Shown here piece after piece: positions 14,404 through 27,582 of a stretch of 64,000 nucleotides of DNA (positions are counted from its first letter, which is position 1; each line of letters starts with the position of its first letter). The notes under the pieces were generated by a model. The model did not search any database, had not been told where the DNA came from, and saw nothing but the letters and a program-made list of their open reading frames with translations. The DNA lies in the NCBI RefSeq assembly GCF_000283155.1, contig NW_004454170.1, forward strand, positions 18,702,736 to 18,766,735. The letters run 5' to 3'. The DNA is from Ceratotherium simum simum (Eukaryota > Chordata > Mammalia > Perissodactyla > Rhinocerotidae). A program made the translations under genes and the position numbers.

Positions 14404-14629
14404 CATTTTCTATTGATCAGAGAGGAAAGGGCCTTCTCTGTACACACATTTCCCTCCCCTAGCTCCATTTTTTAAAATCCTGAGAGAAAACTCTTAATTG
14501 GCTTGGCTTGAGTGACATGCTTACTTTCAGACCAGGAGGGCGATGGGTGCTCATTTGCTCAGCTTGGGTTATATGGCTATCCTAGAATCTCCCCCAGATC
14601 TCTGTGTAAACATACTTTCTCATAGAGTC

Positions 14630-14865
14630 CTTCCTTGTCCTCTCTATCTAAAATAGCACCCCACATCACTCTAGACTCTTATTCTGCTTTTTTTTTCAGA
14701 GCACTTATCACTGCCTGTTAAATATATTTATTTGCTTATTACTTCCCCTACCACTAAAATGTAAGATTTATAACATCTGGGACCTTCTCTGTCTTGCTCA
14801 CTTCTGTGTTCCCAGTGCCTACAACAGTGAATGGGACATAATAGGAGCTCAATAAATATTTTTAA
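14630..14865 (+). repeat. L2 LINE 3' end
   Basis: The pattern TCTAAAATAGCACCCCACA, GAGCACTTATCACTGCCTG, TCTGTCTTGCTCACTTCTGT and GAGCTCAATAAATATTTTTA is a classic L2 3' terminus. Confidence 0.75.
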
Positions 14866-16828
14866 TTAGTTAATTGGAAATAGGGCTAGAGACATTCATT
14901 TAGTATTCACTGGTAGAGTGATTAAAAGAAATTAAGTATGCTTCCACTTCCCTAGTGAAGATAAGCAATTAGAAATCGAAAGAAACTGAACTTTGAGTAT
15001 GTTATGAACACAGTGATTAAACAAGAAAGTTATGCACAAATAGCAAGAGAACTACACCTTCTAAAGATGCATAATTGTAGAAAATAGAACCTTGCATGAT
15101 GGATGCATAAGTAGAGTCCTGAAATGGCAATAGATTAAGCCCTTTCTGCAATTGCTTTCTATTGCTGGACATTGAAACTATAAATGTGAATGTATAAACC
15201 CATGAGGTGTGTGTATACGTGCACACACATATCTACACACATACATATACTTTTACTGATTAACATTGGAAACTGGCAAAGTAGGTAAGAGTCTAAAGCC
15301 ATAATGGCCAGTACAGTTCTTTCAAAATTGCCCTTGGCTATGGCCAGGCACATCAAAATACTCTGGAGCACAACTTCCCATTGCTGCGCTGCCCTACATA
15401 AGCATCACTTGGATCCTGTTTACTCTAGCTGCCTGAGCTCTCTTCTCCTACCTGTCCTTAACCTTAAGGGCAGGGCAAGGCAAGGGGGGGAGCAGGGAGC
15501 AAGGTAGGGACTGTATCGAAAAAGACCAGAAAGAAGTTGGCAAAACTGGTCTCTTCCTGACTTCTTGGTGCTGTTTTCCATCTTTTACTCCACTTAGAGT
15601 TCATTATTCTTATGATGCTTAATGGACATCCCAAACTTAGCCACTGTTGCCCCTCAGCCAAGTCTACCCTACTCTCAGGGTCCTTTTAAATTACTTCTTT
15701 CATATCTCCGCCCACCCACCCACCCACACCTCACCTCCAAATCCAATGAGAACTCCCATGTCCTGGTAGGAGAACAATTTAATTAAACTATATTGCTTCA
15801 AGATTGTCTCCCCACCCCCACCAGCTGTCACCCCTACCAAGCTTCTCCCTTACTATCTATATGAATCAGAAAATAAGTTCCCATTGGCAGCTTTTTAGTT
15901 TTTTTCTAAGGAGATTAAATAGAACCATAGCCAAAGAGTTCTGAGAGCCAATCGCCACATTCAGCTTTTAGGAAGTGGGAAAGGTAGATATGGTGTGCCC
16001 AAGAATAGTTGATTTGTCATAATACCACCCTCTCCCGGTTATTCACAATAATAGTTAAGCATTTATTCTTGATTACCAGGGCCATAATAATGGCCGTGCA
16101 TATTACTAAGTGCATATCAAATTAATTACTAAATTCTATTTTTCACCTGTACTTAAGAAGTAGCAGTGCTAAAAAGTACTCATGTGCTGTAATTAGTATA
16201 TATAGCTAGAATATCTTGATTTTTGAAAGAATAAAAAAATTAACTGAACTGTTGGAGTTTCCTGAGTTATCTATGGGAACATTTGATTTTCTTAACTTCT
16301 GGGACTTTATGTGCTTTGAAATCACATTTCTTTATGATATTTGATCTGATTAGGAAACCTAGTATTATGAACATGGAATTTGTGAATCTTTGAAAACGGA
16401 TTTAAAGAGCTACTAACTCTTACTATAAATCACAGACTTCTTACATAGATTTGAGGATAAGCTTAGAAAAACATTATAATACTAGCCAAGGTAAATGATG
16501 TACAGTGTCAATTTTTCTGCCACTAATTTGGTAATCAAACTGCTATATTTTAATGGGTTCCCTTTGGTTTAGTATTTGCAGATCTGGTTATCCTGTCACT
16601 CTACTGTAGCTGCTGCAATGCACAAGTTACCATTCAACATTCTCCTCTTCTCCAAGATAGAGAGCTCGGGCAAAAGTTACTGTGAGGCTCCAAGAACTGA
16701 CTTCTTTTCCTGTATCTGATAAACCTATGGAACTTTGGTATATCAGATATATTTGCTATAGCTTATGTACTTTCATACTTTTGCAATAACTTAAAACTTA
16801 TAAAATGTATTATTTGTTTCTTTTATAG

Positions 16829-16859
16829 GACAATGAAGGTCAAACAGCTCTGCATTATG
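16829..16859 (+). CDS. ACBD6: ACBD6 penultimate coding exon (31 nt, ankyrin repeat)
   Basis: This 31-nt exon encodes DNEGQTALHY plus the first base of the next codon. It is preceded by a pyrimidine-rich acceptor ending in TTTTATAG and followed by a GTAAGA donor. The peptide is the opening of an ankyrin repeat (the TALHYA signature) and joins in phase to the exon at 44208, giving ...TALHYAAACEFLDIVELLL. ACBD6 is known to bind long-chain acyl-CoA through an N-terminal ACB domain and carries C-terminal ankyrin repeats; it has been linked to N-myristoylation. The ACB domain and the first ankyrin repeat must lie upstream of this window. The length is not a multiple of three, so skipping it would shift the reading frame of the last exon. 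Numbering as exon 7 of 8 is from general knowledge of the gene. The identification rests on the peptide and on the neighbouring LHX4 gene. Confidence 0.93.
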
Positions 16860-18067
16860 GTAAGATGTTTCTAAACTTTTAGTAATCATATTTGAAACTT
16901 TTCTCTATTTGTTTATCTCAACTTCGTCTAACCCTATGTAGTGCTTAGAAAAATGCCTGGCCAATAGCAGAGATACAGTAACTTTTTGCTTAAAAAACAG
17001 ATTAATAACCTCTAAAGCTGGAGATATATTAAAATTCTTATGGGCACATTCATACTAGATTGAGTATTTCTATACTATCAACAGAAATGGAGGCTCCTCC
17101 AACCCCTCTTTGAAAATTTATTATTTCATTCTTGGTACTGTCAGTGACAACTAAGATGCCAATCATTGTCACTGTAGGAGCTAGAATCTTCTCCCAAAAG
17201 AAATACTTTCTTGATATAATTGAAGTGAAAAAAATAGATTTTGTTTTTTAACTCTTTTTCCCAACTAGCTGATTAGCCTATTTAAGTAATGTTCACTTAA
17301 GTAATCTATAAAACAGAGGAGGATAATCTGTAAGGTGGAAATAATATGGCTCTTAAAGAGCTACTGGGTAATTTCAGTGAGATATAAGATATTGAAGTAT
17401 TTGTAAACTGTAAGGTATTAGTAAAAGTATTCTTTTATTCTAGTTGGGTGTGAATATATTGAATAAAAGACAGCCATCAACATTTAAACCAGATTAGGGA
17501 TCAGCCACCTTCAGACTTTTTGGGAGGGAATTCATTAGGCTGTTTTGCTGGTTTTGGCAATTGTAGACCACCATTTAGCAATAAGTGGCCCAGGTGCCCC
17601 CGGGCACTTTTGTCCACTGCTTAGCATTTGGTTGGTCAGGACCCTCACTGACTATTGGGAGTCTAGGTAGGAGTGTAAACTATTGGGCTAACTATTATGC
17701 TAACTATATTTATCAGCCTGATAATGAATAGTGAAATGTCACCAAACGCGCATGCCCCAACTCATTTATGAGTTTAGCTAGCTATAACCTGAGTACCAAA
17801 ACCAGCAGGAAAAGGAAAATTGTGAGTCAGTCTCATTTATAAACATATATGTAAAAATCATACATAAAATATTAGCAAATGAAATCCATCGTATTTTAAA
17901 AAGAAAGATATGATCGAGTTGAATTTATCCCAGGAATTTAAAGATGATTTAACATTTTAAAAATTTATTAATATAATTTGCCACATTAGCAAATTAGTTG
18001 AAAAACCATATGGTCAAATTAAATGCAGAAAAAGCATTTAAGGAAATTCAACACTCATTCTAAGAAG

Positions 18068-18303
18068 CAGTATAGAAAACTGATTAAGACTCGGGCTCTT
18101 AAACCAGACTTCTGGATTCAAATTCTGATTCTACTACTGAATGTGGACAGATTATTTTACTTCATTACACCTGTTTACTCATGGTGAAATAGGGGTAATG
18201 ACCTCAGAGATTTGTTATGAGCATATAATGAGTTAATCCATGTGAAGTTCTTAGAACAATGTCTGACACCTGGTATGTACTGAATAAATGTTAGCTAATA
18301 ATA
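18068..18303 (+). repeat. MIR SINE, near full length, nested in L1
   Basis: It runs from the tRNA-like head (AGAAAACTGATTAAGACTCG) through GGATTCAAATTCTGATTC to GAACAATGTCTGACACCTGG and AATAAATGTTAGCTA. L1 sequence continues directly on both sides. Confidence 0.8.
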
Positions 18304-18683
18304 TTTTTTATGATAAAAGCTCTTAATGAACTACAAATGGAAGGAAACTTCTGTGGCCTGATTAAGTTATATATCAAAAACCTAGTGTGAACATTATTAT
18401 TAAAGGTGGATTATTTGAAGCATTTCCTTTAAAATCAGGAACAAGAAAAGGATGCCTACCATAACTATTACTCTTTAATATTGTATTGGAATTCTAGACT
18501 ACACAGAAAGAAAAGCAAAAGAAATAAAAGGTACATGGGATAGATAAAAAGAAAGAAAATCATCATTAATCTCAAACAATGTAAGTTGCTACATAGAAAT
18601 CCAAGAGACTCCACAGTCAAGTTATTAAAACTAATAATATAGTTTAGCAAGGATGCTGAATACAAGATCAATTTTTTAAAATT

Positions 18684-18934
18684 ACTTTTTTTTTTTGGTG
18701 AGAAAGATTCACTCTGAGCTAACATCTGTTGCCAATCTTCCCTCGTTTTTTTTGCTTGAGGAAGATTAGTCATGAGCTAACACCTGTGCCAGTCTTCCTC
18801 TATTCTGTATGTGGGTCGCTGGCACAGCATGGCTTGACGAGTGGTGTAGGTCTGCGCCTGGGATCTGAATCTGCGAACCTGGGCCGCCAAAGCAGAGCAC
18901 ATCAGACTTAACTGCTACGCCAACGGGCCGGCCC
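18684..18934 (-). mobile_element. ERE SINE, short form, diverged
   Basis: Ends in GGGCCGGCCC and has two GAGCTAACA modules. TAAAATT flanks at 18677-18683 and 18935-18941. It is inserted in an L1 ORF2 fragment and more diverged than the other copies. Confidence 0.88.
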
Positions 18935-19369
18935 TAAAATTGCATTCTTAAACATTGGCATAAAAAAATAGAAAACAAAAAATTTTAAAGATACCACTTA
19001 GAACAGCAACAAAATCCTAGAACTCTACCTAACAAAAGATATGCAAAACCGTCATAGAAAAAATTACATTACTTTTTTTAAAGACTTTTTTTTTAAAGAT
19101 CTAAATGAGAAATAATCCATGTTAATGAATAGGAAGACTCAGTACTGTAAAGATGGGTTCTCCTCAGGCTAAACTACAAATTCAGAGAATTTTCATAAGA
19201 ATCTCAGCAAGTTAACAAGCTTGTCCTAAAGTTTGCATGGGACAACAAAGAGCCAAGAATATCTAAGGCACCTGGAAGAAAAATAAGGAAGAGAGACTTG
19301 CTCTTCCAAATATCAAGATGTTATTTTAAAGCTATAATAATGAAGGCAGAGATTGAAGGCAGAGATTGA

Positions 19370-22300
19370 CTTCTGCTGTGACAGTGTGAGAAGCTCCACT
19401 GACCTGCCCCCCTGTGAAACTAAAGAAAATTATTTTTTAAAATACAACCATTTAAAGCTTCTAGAAGTGGTCCTAAGGAAAAACAGCAAATGAAGAGACA
19501 TTTCTTCAGAAAATCTGTGAAAATTTGGTGAGAAGGTAAGAGTCTGTGGTATTTGAAACAGGATCACTCCCTCCCAGCTCAGCAGGGCAGAGTCTCTAGT
19601 CCAGAATACAGTAGCCGAGAACACAGGACGCTCTTCTCCCAGCTCCCCATCAAAGGGCTTTCTTCCTGGGAGGAGTAGGACTTCAGCATTTCTCATCTTG
19701 CCTTCAGCTGTCTGTTGCTGGGGCTAAGTCCTGGGGAAGTGCAGTCAAGAGATGGGGGCTCCCTTATTCTGCCCAGCCTGCTGGGGTGAAATGGAGGCTC
19801 TACCTTGGATGTGGTGCGCTGAGAATACTGAGGCCCTGATCACCATTGCCCTGGCTGTGAGGTGATGGTTCCATTCCAGGAGATGCAAGCCAAGGGGCCC
19901 TCAGGCTGCTGCCCCCACCATCACCACCAAGCACTCAGCTCCTAGAACATGGGGGTATTACTCAGAGAGAAGTTTGCTGTTGTCCGCACTCCCAGCTCCA
20001 GAGCTCTGGCTCAGACACTTTCCCTGCGGAAGAAGCAGGCCGTAAAACAGATAGCTCTTAATCTTTTCCCGAAGGAACCAACTTCATTTGCAACAGAGCC
20101 TGGAGAAGTTCAAGGCTAAGGGTACTCTCAAGAATAGTAGGGAGAATGGGAGAATAAGATAGCTAGGAGGAGGCTTCCTGGGTCAGAACAAGTATCAAAC
20201 ACTGTTGACCTTCAGAGAAACCACAATTTGATTAGATTAGTTGATAGAGCAATTTATGCCCCAATTGAATGTTTTTCTTTGAGCACTTTGAATATATTAT
20301 CCCATTGTCTTCTGAGCTTGAATATCTATTTATAGATACAGAAAGAAATCTATATCTCTAATATATATCTAGCAAAGCTATCTTTCAAAAATGAAGATGG
20401 GATAAAAGTTTTCCCAGATAAACAAAATCTGAGAGAATTCACTGCTAGCAGACCCACCTTACAAGAAATACTAAAGAAAGATATTCAGATTGAAAGCAAA
20501 TGACCCTATATGGTAATTCAAAGCCACATGAAAAAACAAAGAGCACTCGTAAAGATAATTATGTATTTATAAAAGACAGTATAAGTGCATGCTTTTTCTC
20601 CTTTCTTAACTGATTTAAAAAGCAATGTGTAAAATAATATGTATATAATGTATTTTTGGGCCTATAACATACAGAAGTATAGTATATTTGCCAATAACAG
20701 CCCAAAGGAGGTGGATGAGAGCAAAGTTACAATGGGCTAAGGAAATGACTACAGATGTTAAAGTAACTGTAACAATGTATTATTGGATTTGTAACATTAA
20801 TAGATACAACATATATAACAATACTACCACCAAAAGAGGGAAAAATAGAATAGAGCTATATGGGAGTAATGTTTCTATATATCACTGGAATTAAGCTAGT
20901 ATAAATCGGAAGCTGATTCTGATAAGATGCATATGGTAAACCCTAGAGCAATCACTAAAGAAAAACTTAAAATAGACAATTCAAAAATAATAGTTGGAGA
21001 CTTCGGTACCCCACTTTCAGTTATGAATGGAACAACTAAACAGAAGATGAACAAGGAAATAGAAGACTTGAACAGCACTATAAACCAACTAGACCCAACA
21101 GACATCTATAACACACTCCATCCAGTGACAACAAAATATACATTCTTCTCAAGTACTCACAAAGCATTCTTCAGGATAGATGATATGCAGGCCATAAAAC
21201 AGCCTCAATAAATTTAACAGGATAGAAATAATAAAAAGCATATTCTCCAACCACAATGGAAGGAAATTGGATAACAAGAGCAGGAAAAAATTTGAAAACT
21301 CACAAATATGAGAAAACTAGACAACACACTCTTAAATAACCAATGAGTCAAGGAATAAAGCAAAAGAGAAATCAGAAAATACTTTGAGATAAATGAAAAT
21401 GAAGACAAAACATACCAGAACTTCTGAAGTGCAGCTAAAGCAATGCTTACAGGGAAATTTATAGCTGTGTAAATGCCTATGTTAAGAAAGAGGCAAGATC
21501 TCAAATTAATAACCTAATTTTCTGCCTTAAGACACTGGAAGAGAATAGCAAATTAAGCCTAAAGAGGGAAATAATAAAGATTAGAGTAGAAACAAATGAA
21601 ATAAACAATAGAGAAAATCAACAAAACCAAAAATTAGTTCTTTGAGGCAGAAGAACCATCTGGTCAACCCACAGAATTGTGAAAAATAATGCATTGTTGT
21701 ATTTAAGCCATGAGATTTTGGGTGGTTTGTTACACAACAATAGATAACCAAAACAACTCATCCTACACGTAAGTGAGTTTCAGGTAAATTGAATACGTAA
21801 ATAGGGAAAAGCAAAATTTTAAACTTGTAGACGAATATATAGAGTAAGGAGTGATTTCTTAACACACAAAAGTACAGATCATAATTTAAATTATGATAAC
21901 TACATAAAAATTTTAAACTTCTGTAAAACAAAAGATAGTATAAGCAAAATAAAAATACAAGACAAAGATTGGGAGAAGATAGTTAAAATGCAAATAATCT
22001 ACATAAAATCATTATTCAGAAGATATCAAGAACATCTACCCAGTCAGTAAGAAAGACAACCAAATAGAAAAATAGACCCCAGAAAACAGATAATCCAGAA
22101 GAGCCAAATAGCCAGTAAACAACAAGAAAATGTGCTCAACTTCACTAATAACTGTCAGGAACTATGAATAGCCTGAAATTATACCCTACTTACAAGCTAA
22201 CAGGTTAGCCTGACACAGTTTCATGGATGCTGGCAAACAACACAAAACTCCTGGATCAGAGACAAAAGACTATTATTCACAGCACAGTAAGCAGCATGAG

Positions 22301-22965
22301 CTTCATGTTTGTGTCCTTTCCCCTTGAGTCCCAGAGGAGCTATGCAGAGAAGCCCAGGTAGATCTCGCACACATAGTATGTGATAGCTTAGGAATCCTAA
22401 ACCAAGGGAACTCCAGTCTTTTATAATGAGTCGCAAGCAAACCTGCCCAACCTTTGCCCTGGAGAACATATTATCTTTATCAAACTGGACAGTAAACAAA
22501 CCTGCCCTCTATTCTGGAAGGAAATACTACCTCTTGTCCAAGGCTGTTCACCATACAAACATCCTCGAAAAGATAGTTCAGAACAAAAGCTGTCATTCCC
22601 TCTGCTCACAAGAGGTGCAGAAACATGAGAATCCCTTGGAAATTGTCTCCCAACAATAATCAAGGAATGCAAATTAAAACATTTAGATATAATTTCACAC
22701 TGGTCAGATTGGCAACATGTAAACATCTAAAAATATTAGTATTAGGATGTGTGGAGCAACTCTCATACATTGCTGATGAGAGTGTCACCTGTTGCAACCA
22801 CTTTGGAGATCAGTTTGGCAAGATCTAGTGAAGTTGAAGGTACACATACCTACAACCCAACAATTCCACTTCTAGGTATACCCTAGAAATATTCCTGAAC
22901 GTGCATATAGTGAGACATGATTAAGAGCATTTATTGCAGCATTATTTGTAATAGCCAAAAATTTG
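19370..22965 (+). repeat. LINE-1 copy with 5' UTR-like and EN remnants
   Basis: GC-rich 5' UTR-like sequence (19370-20200) is followed by ORF1-end sequence, an endonuclease remnant at 20927-21211 (IIVGDFGTPLSVMN, where L1 usually has GDFNTPLS), and ORF2 C-terminal sequence. A solo LTR candidate interrupts it at 22153-22655. Frames are short and broken, so the element is dead. Confidence 0.7.
22153..22655. mobile_element. Solo LTR candidate (503 bp) inside L1
   Basis: A TG...CA-bounded block that is not L1, with L1 ORF2 sequence resuming on both sides. It is flanked by ATAAC and ATAAT, a 5-bp duplication with one change. The L1 target would have read ATAAT. No internal retroviral sequence is present, consistent with recombination to a single LTR. 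The family is not identified; a 5-bp duplication is usual for class III (ERVL-type) elements. Confidence 0.6.
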
Positions 22966-23111
22966 TTTTATTAGCCTTTATATTCCTCTGTATGCCATAC
23001 TTAAAATACTTGTTAATTAATATTACATATATGCACACACACATATACATGCATACATATTTTCTGTTACCAAATGCTCCTGAAAGATGGACCATTAAAA
23101 ATGTGCATATA

Positions 23112-23407
23112 GGGCCGGCCCCATGGCTTAGCGGTTAGGTGTGCATGCTCCGCTGCTGGCGGCCCGGGTTCGGATCCCGGGCGCGTACCGACGCACCGCT
23201 TGTCCGGCCATGCCGTGGTGGCATCCCACATACAGCAACTAGAAGGATGTGCAGCTATGTCATACAACTGTCTACTGGGGCTTTGGGGGAAAAAAAAAAG
23301 GAGGAGGATTGGCAATAGATGTTAGCTCAGAGCCGGTCTTCCTCAGCAGAAAGAGGAGGATTAGCATAGATGTTAGCTCAGGGCTGATCCTCCTCAAAAA
23401 AAAAAAA
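23112..23407 (+). mobile_element. ERE SINE, long form
   Basis: The head GGGCCGGCCCCATGGCTTAG is followed by body CAGCAACTAGAAGGATGTGC and two GATGTTAGCTCAG modules, with an A tail. GTGCATATA flanks at 23103-23111 and 23408-23416. Confidence 0.93.
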
Positions 23408-23577
23408 GTGCATATATGATATAGTATACAGATAAAGTAACCTCTAGGCTCCTTTTCCTTTCTATAAACACCTCTCTAATGTAGTTACTGTTTTCCCCGT
23501 TTTATAAATGAGGAGACCAAAACTCAAAGAAGTTAATAAACTTACCTAAAGGAGCCAGAAATTCGAACCCATGTCTC

Positions 23578-23835
23578 GGGGCCGGCCCAGTGGCGCAAGC
23601 AGTTAAGTGCGCACGCTCCGCTGCGGAGGCCCGGGGTTCGCGGGTTCGGATCCCAGGCACGCACCAACGCACCGCTTGTCAAGCCATGCTATGGTGGCGT
23701 CCCATATACAGTAGAGGAAGATGGGCACACATGTTAGCCCAGGGCCAGTCTTCCTCAGCTAAAAAAGAGGAGGATTGGCAGATGTTAGCTCAGGGCCGAT
23801 CTTCCTCACAAAAAAATTAAAATTAAAATTAAAAA
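23578..23835 (+). mobile_element. ERE SINE, short form, (TTAAAA)n tail
   Basis: The head GGGGCCGGCCCAGTGGCGCA is followed by the CCCATATACAGTAGAGGAAGA body and two GATGTTAGC modules. The tail is an (ATTAAA)-like run. AACCCATGTCTC flanks at 23566-23577 and 23836-23847. It sits in a MIR-like sequence only 170 bp from the previous ERE. Confidence 0.93.
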
Positions 23836-25079
23836 AACCCATGTCTCTAGATTTACTAGGAAAGGAGAGGAAAACAAATGCCTTCCCATGCCTTCTTCCA
23901 CAGCACTCCCATCTCTCACTCCTCAAATGTTTATATGATAGTTCTGTCACAAAGCTTCTCTAACATCACTAAGAGTGGGTTATTCTAAATCCTAATTTTT
24001 GCCCCAGAAAATAAAACGTTTCTCAGCCACCGCCACAACTGCGATGGCAGTCTGGGACAACCAGACATAAGTCAAACAACCACAGATAATCAGCAAGGAC
24101 AAGGAAGAAACTCTTCACAGTGATTGTGAGGCCTTCAGTGCAGAGTTCACGGCTACTTCTTTTTTCTGATGCCTGGTTTCAAGAAGCAAACTTTCTTTTA
24201 TTCCGAAATGTTTGTCATAAAGTCCAGAGTTCACTGCTCAGCTTAGAAAGACAGCCTCTTCCAGTGCATCCACATGCTGTGCTAAATCAGTTCTTATTTC
24301 CTTCCCCTCGTTCCTTCTTTAATCCACTCATTCAAACATTTCTTAGTGCCTTCTCTGTAGCATGTTGTGTTTTCCTTTCATTTTTCCATCCAGAAAATGT
24401 AGAAGCAGCTAAATTAGACTGAATGTGCCCTTGAGAATGTAGATGAGTCACTGTCATCCCTGGTTAGCCATTAGGAGTGAATGCCTTTATGCATGTGGGA
24501 ATATGTCCGCTTAAGTTTGACGTATGTAAAATGCATTTCTAGATAGCAACAAGGTTGGGATTTTTCAAAAGGTCTTTCTGACTGGCTTCAAAATAAGCTA
24601 TATTTTCTTTATGTACTAATATGGAAAAATCTCTAAGATACATTCTTAAATAAAAGGATTAAGGTGTAGAACAGTGTGCTGCTATGAATATATCTGTACA
24701 TATCTCTCTACATATTTGCTAGTAAATGCATAAGGTATCTTGGGAAGGATACCCCAAAAGCTAATGTTGGTTGCGTAAGGGAAGAGGAACTATGGGGCTA
24801 AAATACAGGCATAGGATAAAAATTTTTTCCTGGAAACCCTTTAATAACTTCTATATTTGGAACCATATGCATGTATTACCTGTTTGATAAAATTAAATTT
24901 ATTTTAAATCTAAATATTGTAGGGTCTATTGGTACTGTGAATATGACTTAGGTTCTTAATTATACTTCATTCAACAAATATTTATTGAGCACCTGCTATT
25001 TGCTGCATAGAATATACCAAACATCCTTTTTAAGGTGAAGTATGTCCCCAGACTTTGCGTGTCCTTCACCTCTCACCCA

Positions 25080-26765
25080 ATAAACAAGGACTTGATAACC
25101 GTAGTGGTAAGTGTGTGAGCTAACACTGTATCTAATCTGGGAAAACTAGCTTGGGAAAGCTTGGGTATCAATGCCAGCAAACCCTGGAAATGATGCTTTT
25201 TGAGCCAGAAGTAATGAGGAGTTGGAACTGAGACCTTGCGGGCAAGCTAGGACCTTCAAAGGGTTATACTCTCAGTAAAAAAAAAAGAAAAAATCAAATT
25301 AGATCAGAAAAAGTTGGCCTGCTAATATAAGTAAGGAAGACAAAGAAGCTTATCTGCCACAAATCAGAATCTGGGTGGGAAAAAAAGCCCCACCTCGTGC
25401 AAGTTTGGGGTTTAAATTTATACTCTCTAATTGTTTCAGAAATCCTCAAGTCAAGAATTTAACATAATAAGTATACTGGTCTGGTTACCTCTGAGGGACC
25501 TGGCAGAAGCAAATACTAAACTTCTCTTGAGGGACACATCCTCAACTAAGGCAGCACAAAATTCCTACAGAAAGAAACCCTGCTAAAAATGAACTCACAG
25601 TCCAAAATGACAAAATACTATGTCTGCTGACATTCACTTAGTGTAACCACAGGATTAGACGTTGAGGAACTTTAGTAAAACTATTGAATAGAAATTATCA
25701 GAATAAGTCTGTATAAACAAAATCAAGGAATCAAAAACACAAGAACAAGACACTCCAAAAAGAGCAGGCAGATTTGAAAGAGAACCAAATAGAACTTAAT
25801 AAAAGAAAAAATACAAAAAAGAAATTTTATAATGAATAGGTTAAAGTATGAAATTGACACAGGTAAAAAAAAGTTGGTGAACTGAAAGATAGTTGTAAAA
25901 GGCAGCACAGAAAGATAAAGAGATGGAAATGTAAAAGAAATGCTGAATGTAAAACGAGAAGATCCAGGATTTTAAAATAGGAGTTCCAAAAGGAGAAATT
26001 AGGGAAGAATCAATATTTGAAGATATATTTACTGATAATTTCCATAATTGATAAAACATTAAAATCTTCAGATTCAGGAATTATGAGATCTCACTCATAA
26101 GTAGAAGATAAAAACAACAACAAACCATCACACAGAGACAGAGATTGGATTGGTGGTTACCAGAGGGGAATGGGAGAGGGAGGAGGGCGAAAGGAGTGAT
26201 TAGGCACCTGTGTATGGTAATGGATTGTAATTAGTCTTTGGGTGGTGAACATGATGTAATCTTTACAGAAATTGAAATATTATGATGTACACCTGAAATT
26301 TATATAATGTGATAAACCAGTGTTACTGCAATAAGAAAATAAGTATGCAAAAAAAAGGAATTATGAGATCTGATCAGGATAAGGTATTCATACAATGGAA
26401 TACTATACAGCAATGAGGAAGAACTACAGCCTACACACAACAACTTGGATAAATCTCACAAACATACTGTTGAGTTCAAGATGCCGGACACAAAAGAGCA
26501 TATACTATATGCTTCCGTTTATATAAAGGAGAAACAGGAAGAACTCATCGCTAGCATTAGTAGACAGGATAATGGTTACCTTAGGGAAATGGGTAGGTAG
26601 CATTTGGAAGGGGTTAATGTGGCGAGAGTGCTTCTGAGATTCTAATAATGGTCTGATTCTTGATCTGTGTGCTCGTTAGTTACTTCGATAAGTTCATCTT
26701 AAGAAAATTTGTATATGTGATTTTGGTACTCTTCTGTATGTATTTTATATTCTAATAAAAAGTTT
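25080..26765 (+). repeat. LINE-1-derived block ending in a 3' UTR
   Basis: L1 5'-type sequence up to about 26075 is joined to an L1 3' end (ATACAATGGAATACTATACAG at about 26391, ending TATTCTAATAAAAAGTTTAC). A second, tiny L1 tail (26092-26355) is inserted within. There is no intact frame. Confidence 0.7.
26092..26355 (+). mobile_element. 5'-truncated LINE-1 tail (264 bp), nested
   Basis: This is the last 264 bp of an L1, from the TTGGTGGTTACCAGAGGGGA region to TACACCTGAAATTTATATAA and a short A-rich end. It is flanked by exact 16-bp copies of AGGAATTATGAGATCT at 26076-26091 and 26356-26371. Confidence 0.85.
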
Positions 26766-27582
26766 ACACACAGGAAACAAGTCCAAACCTGGACAGACAT
26801 AAGGTGGTGATGTTACCTTTTTTATGTATATCATCTCGTAACCTTTTCAACAAATGTCTGAGTTAGGCCTTGTTTTCCTGCATTTGCAGATGAAAAACTG
26901 AAGGCCCGAGAGGTGAGGGGCCTGGACAGGGTAACACAAGTTGTAGGTGACAGAGCCGAGGTGCTTGTCCAGGTTTCCTGGTTCCGTTTCCAGTCCTCGT
27001 TTCATCATTTCATACCTAATCACAGTCCCAGTATCCCTTTAAAGCAGACGTTATTCTGTGGAAGATAATCTTTAATAGAAATAAAATAAATGAAAATTCT
27101 TTGTCAATGGTCGCCTCGGTCAGTGAGTGAAGGCTGTTTTTCAAACTGTACTTGTGAGTAAACACATATGTCAATATCTGTATCCACCTACATGCTTTTA
27201 TATTCTTTTTTTATATTCTGTTTACTTAGACATCAATAAAAATTATCCTTGAATCAGGAATCCTGCCCAAAATTGATCTAGTAAAACAACCTCTATTTCT
27301 GTCTCTCAGATTATATTATTTGTTGTAGAAAGAACAAAACAAATACCATTAGATATTATTATCTAACTAATAATATCATTAGTTAGAGGTTTTGACATTA
27401 CAAATATATAAAACTAAAATATTCTAACAGCTCAGGAATGTTTTGTGAAATTAATATTTTAAGTTTAATAGTCACTTATAAGAGTGATTAGTTTTTAATT
27501 AGATTTTTTTACAAGGTCACTAGACTTGCCGTTTTCAGGTCATCAAAACAGAGTTTGGCATGTAATTATAATAATAATTACC

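Larger units (their letters stand above)
1..16828 (+). other. ACBD6: ACBD6 intron (5' part cut by window edge)
   Basis: The whole stretch up to the 31-nt exon is intron on the ACBD6 sense strand. It holds ERE SINEs at 3236, 5410 and 13435, an L2 block at 7200-8395, an L2 end at 14630-14865, a hAT-type element at 8821-9308, a MIR at 3497-3662 and an L1 3' UTR remnant at 14102-14403, all listed separately. In 3663-5409, 9560-12300 and 14870-16828 I recognise nothing beyond low-complexity AT-rich sequence. Short open frames here (for example 155 codons at 3889-4356) show no family features. Confidence 0.8.
17820..19345 (+). repeat. LINE-1 ORF2 fragment (interrupted)
   Basis: This is sense-strand L1 ORF2 sequence (TTATCCCAGGAATTTAAAGA, TGCAGAAAAAGCATTTAAGG, AAGTTTGCATGGGACAACAA). 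It is broken by a MIR at 18068-18303 and an ERE at 18684-18934. No frame longer than about 100 codons survives. Confidence 0.75.
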
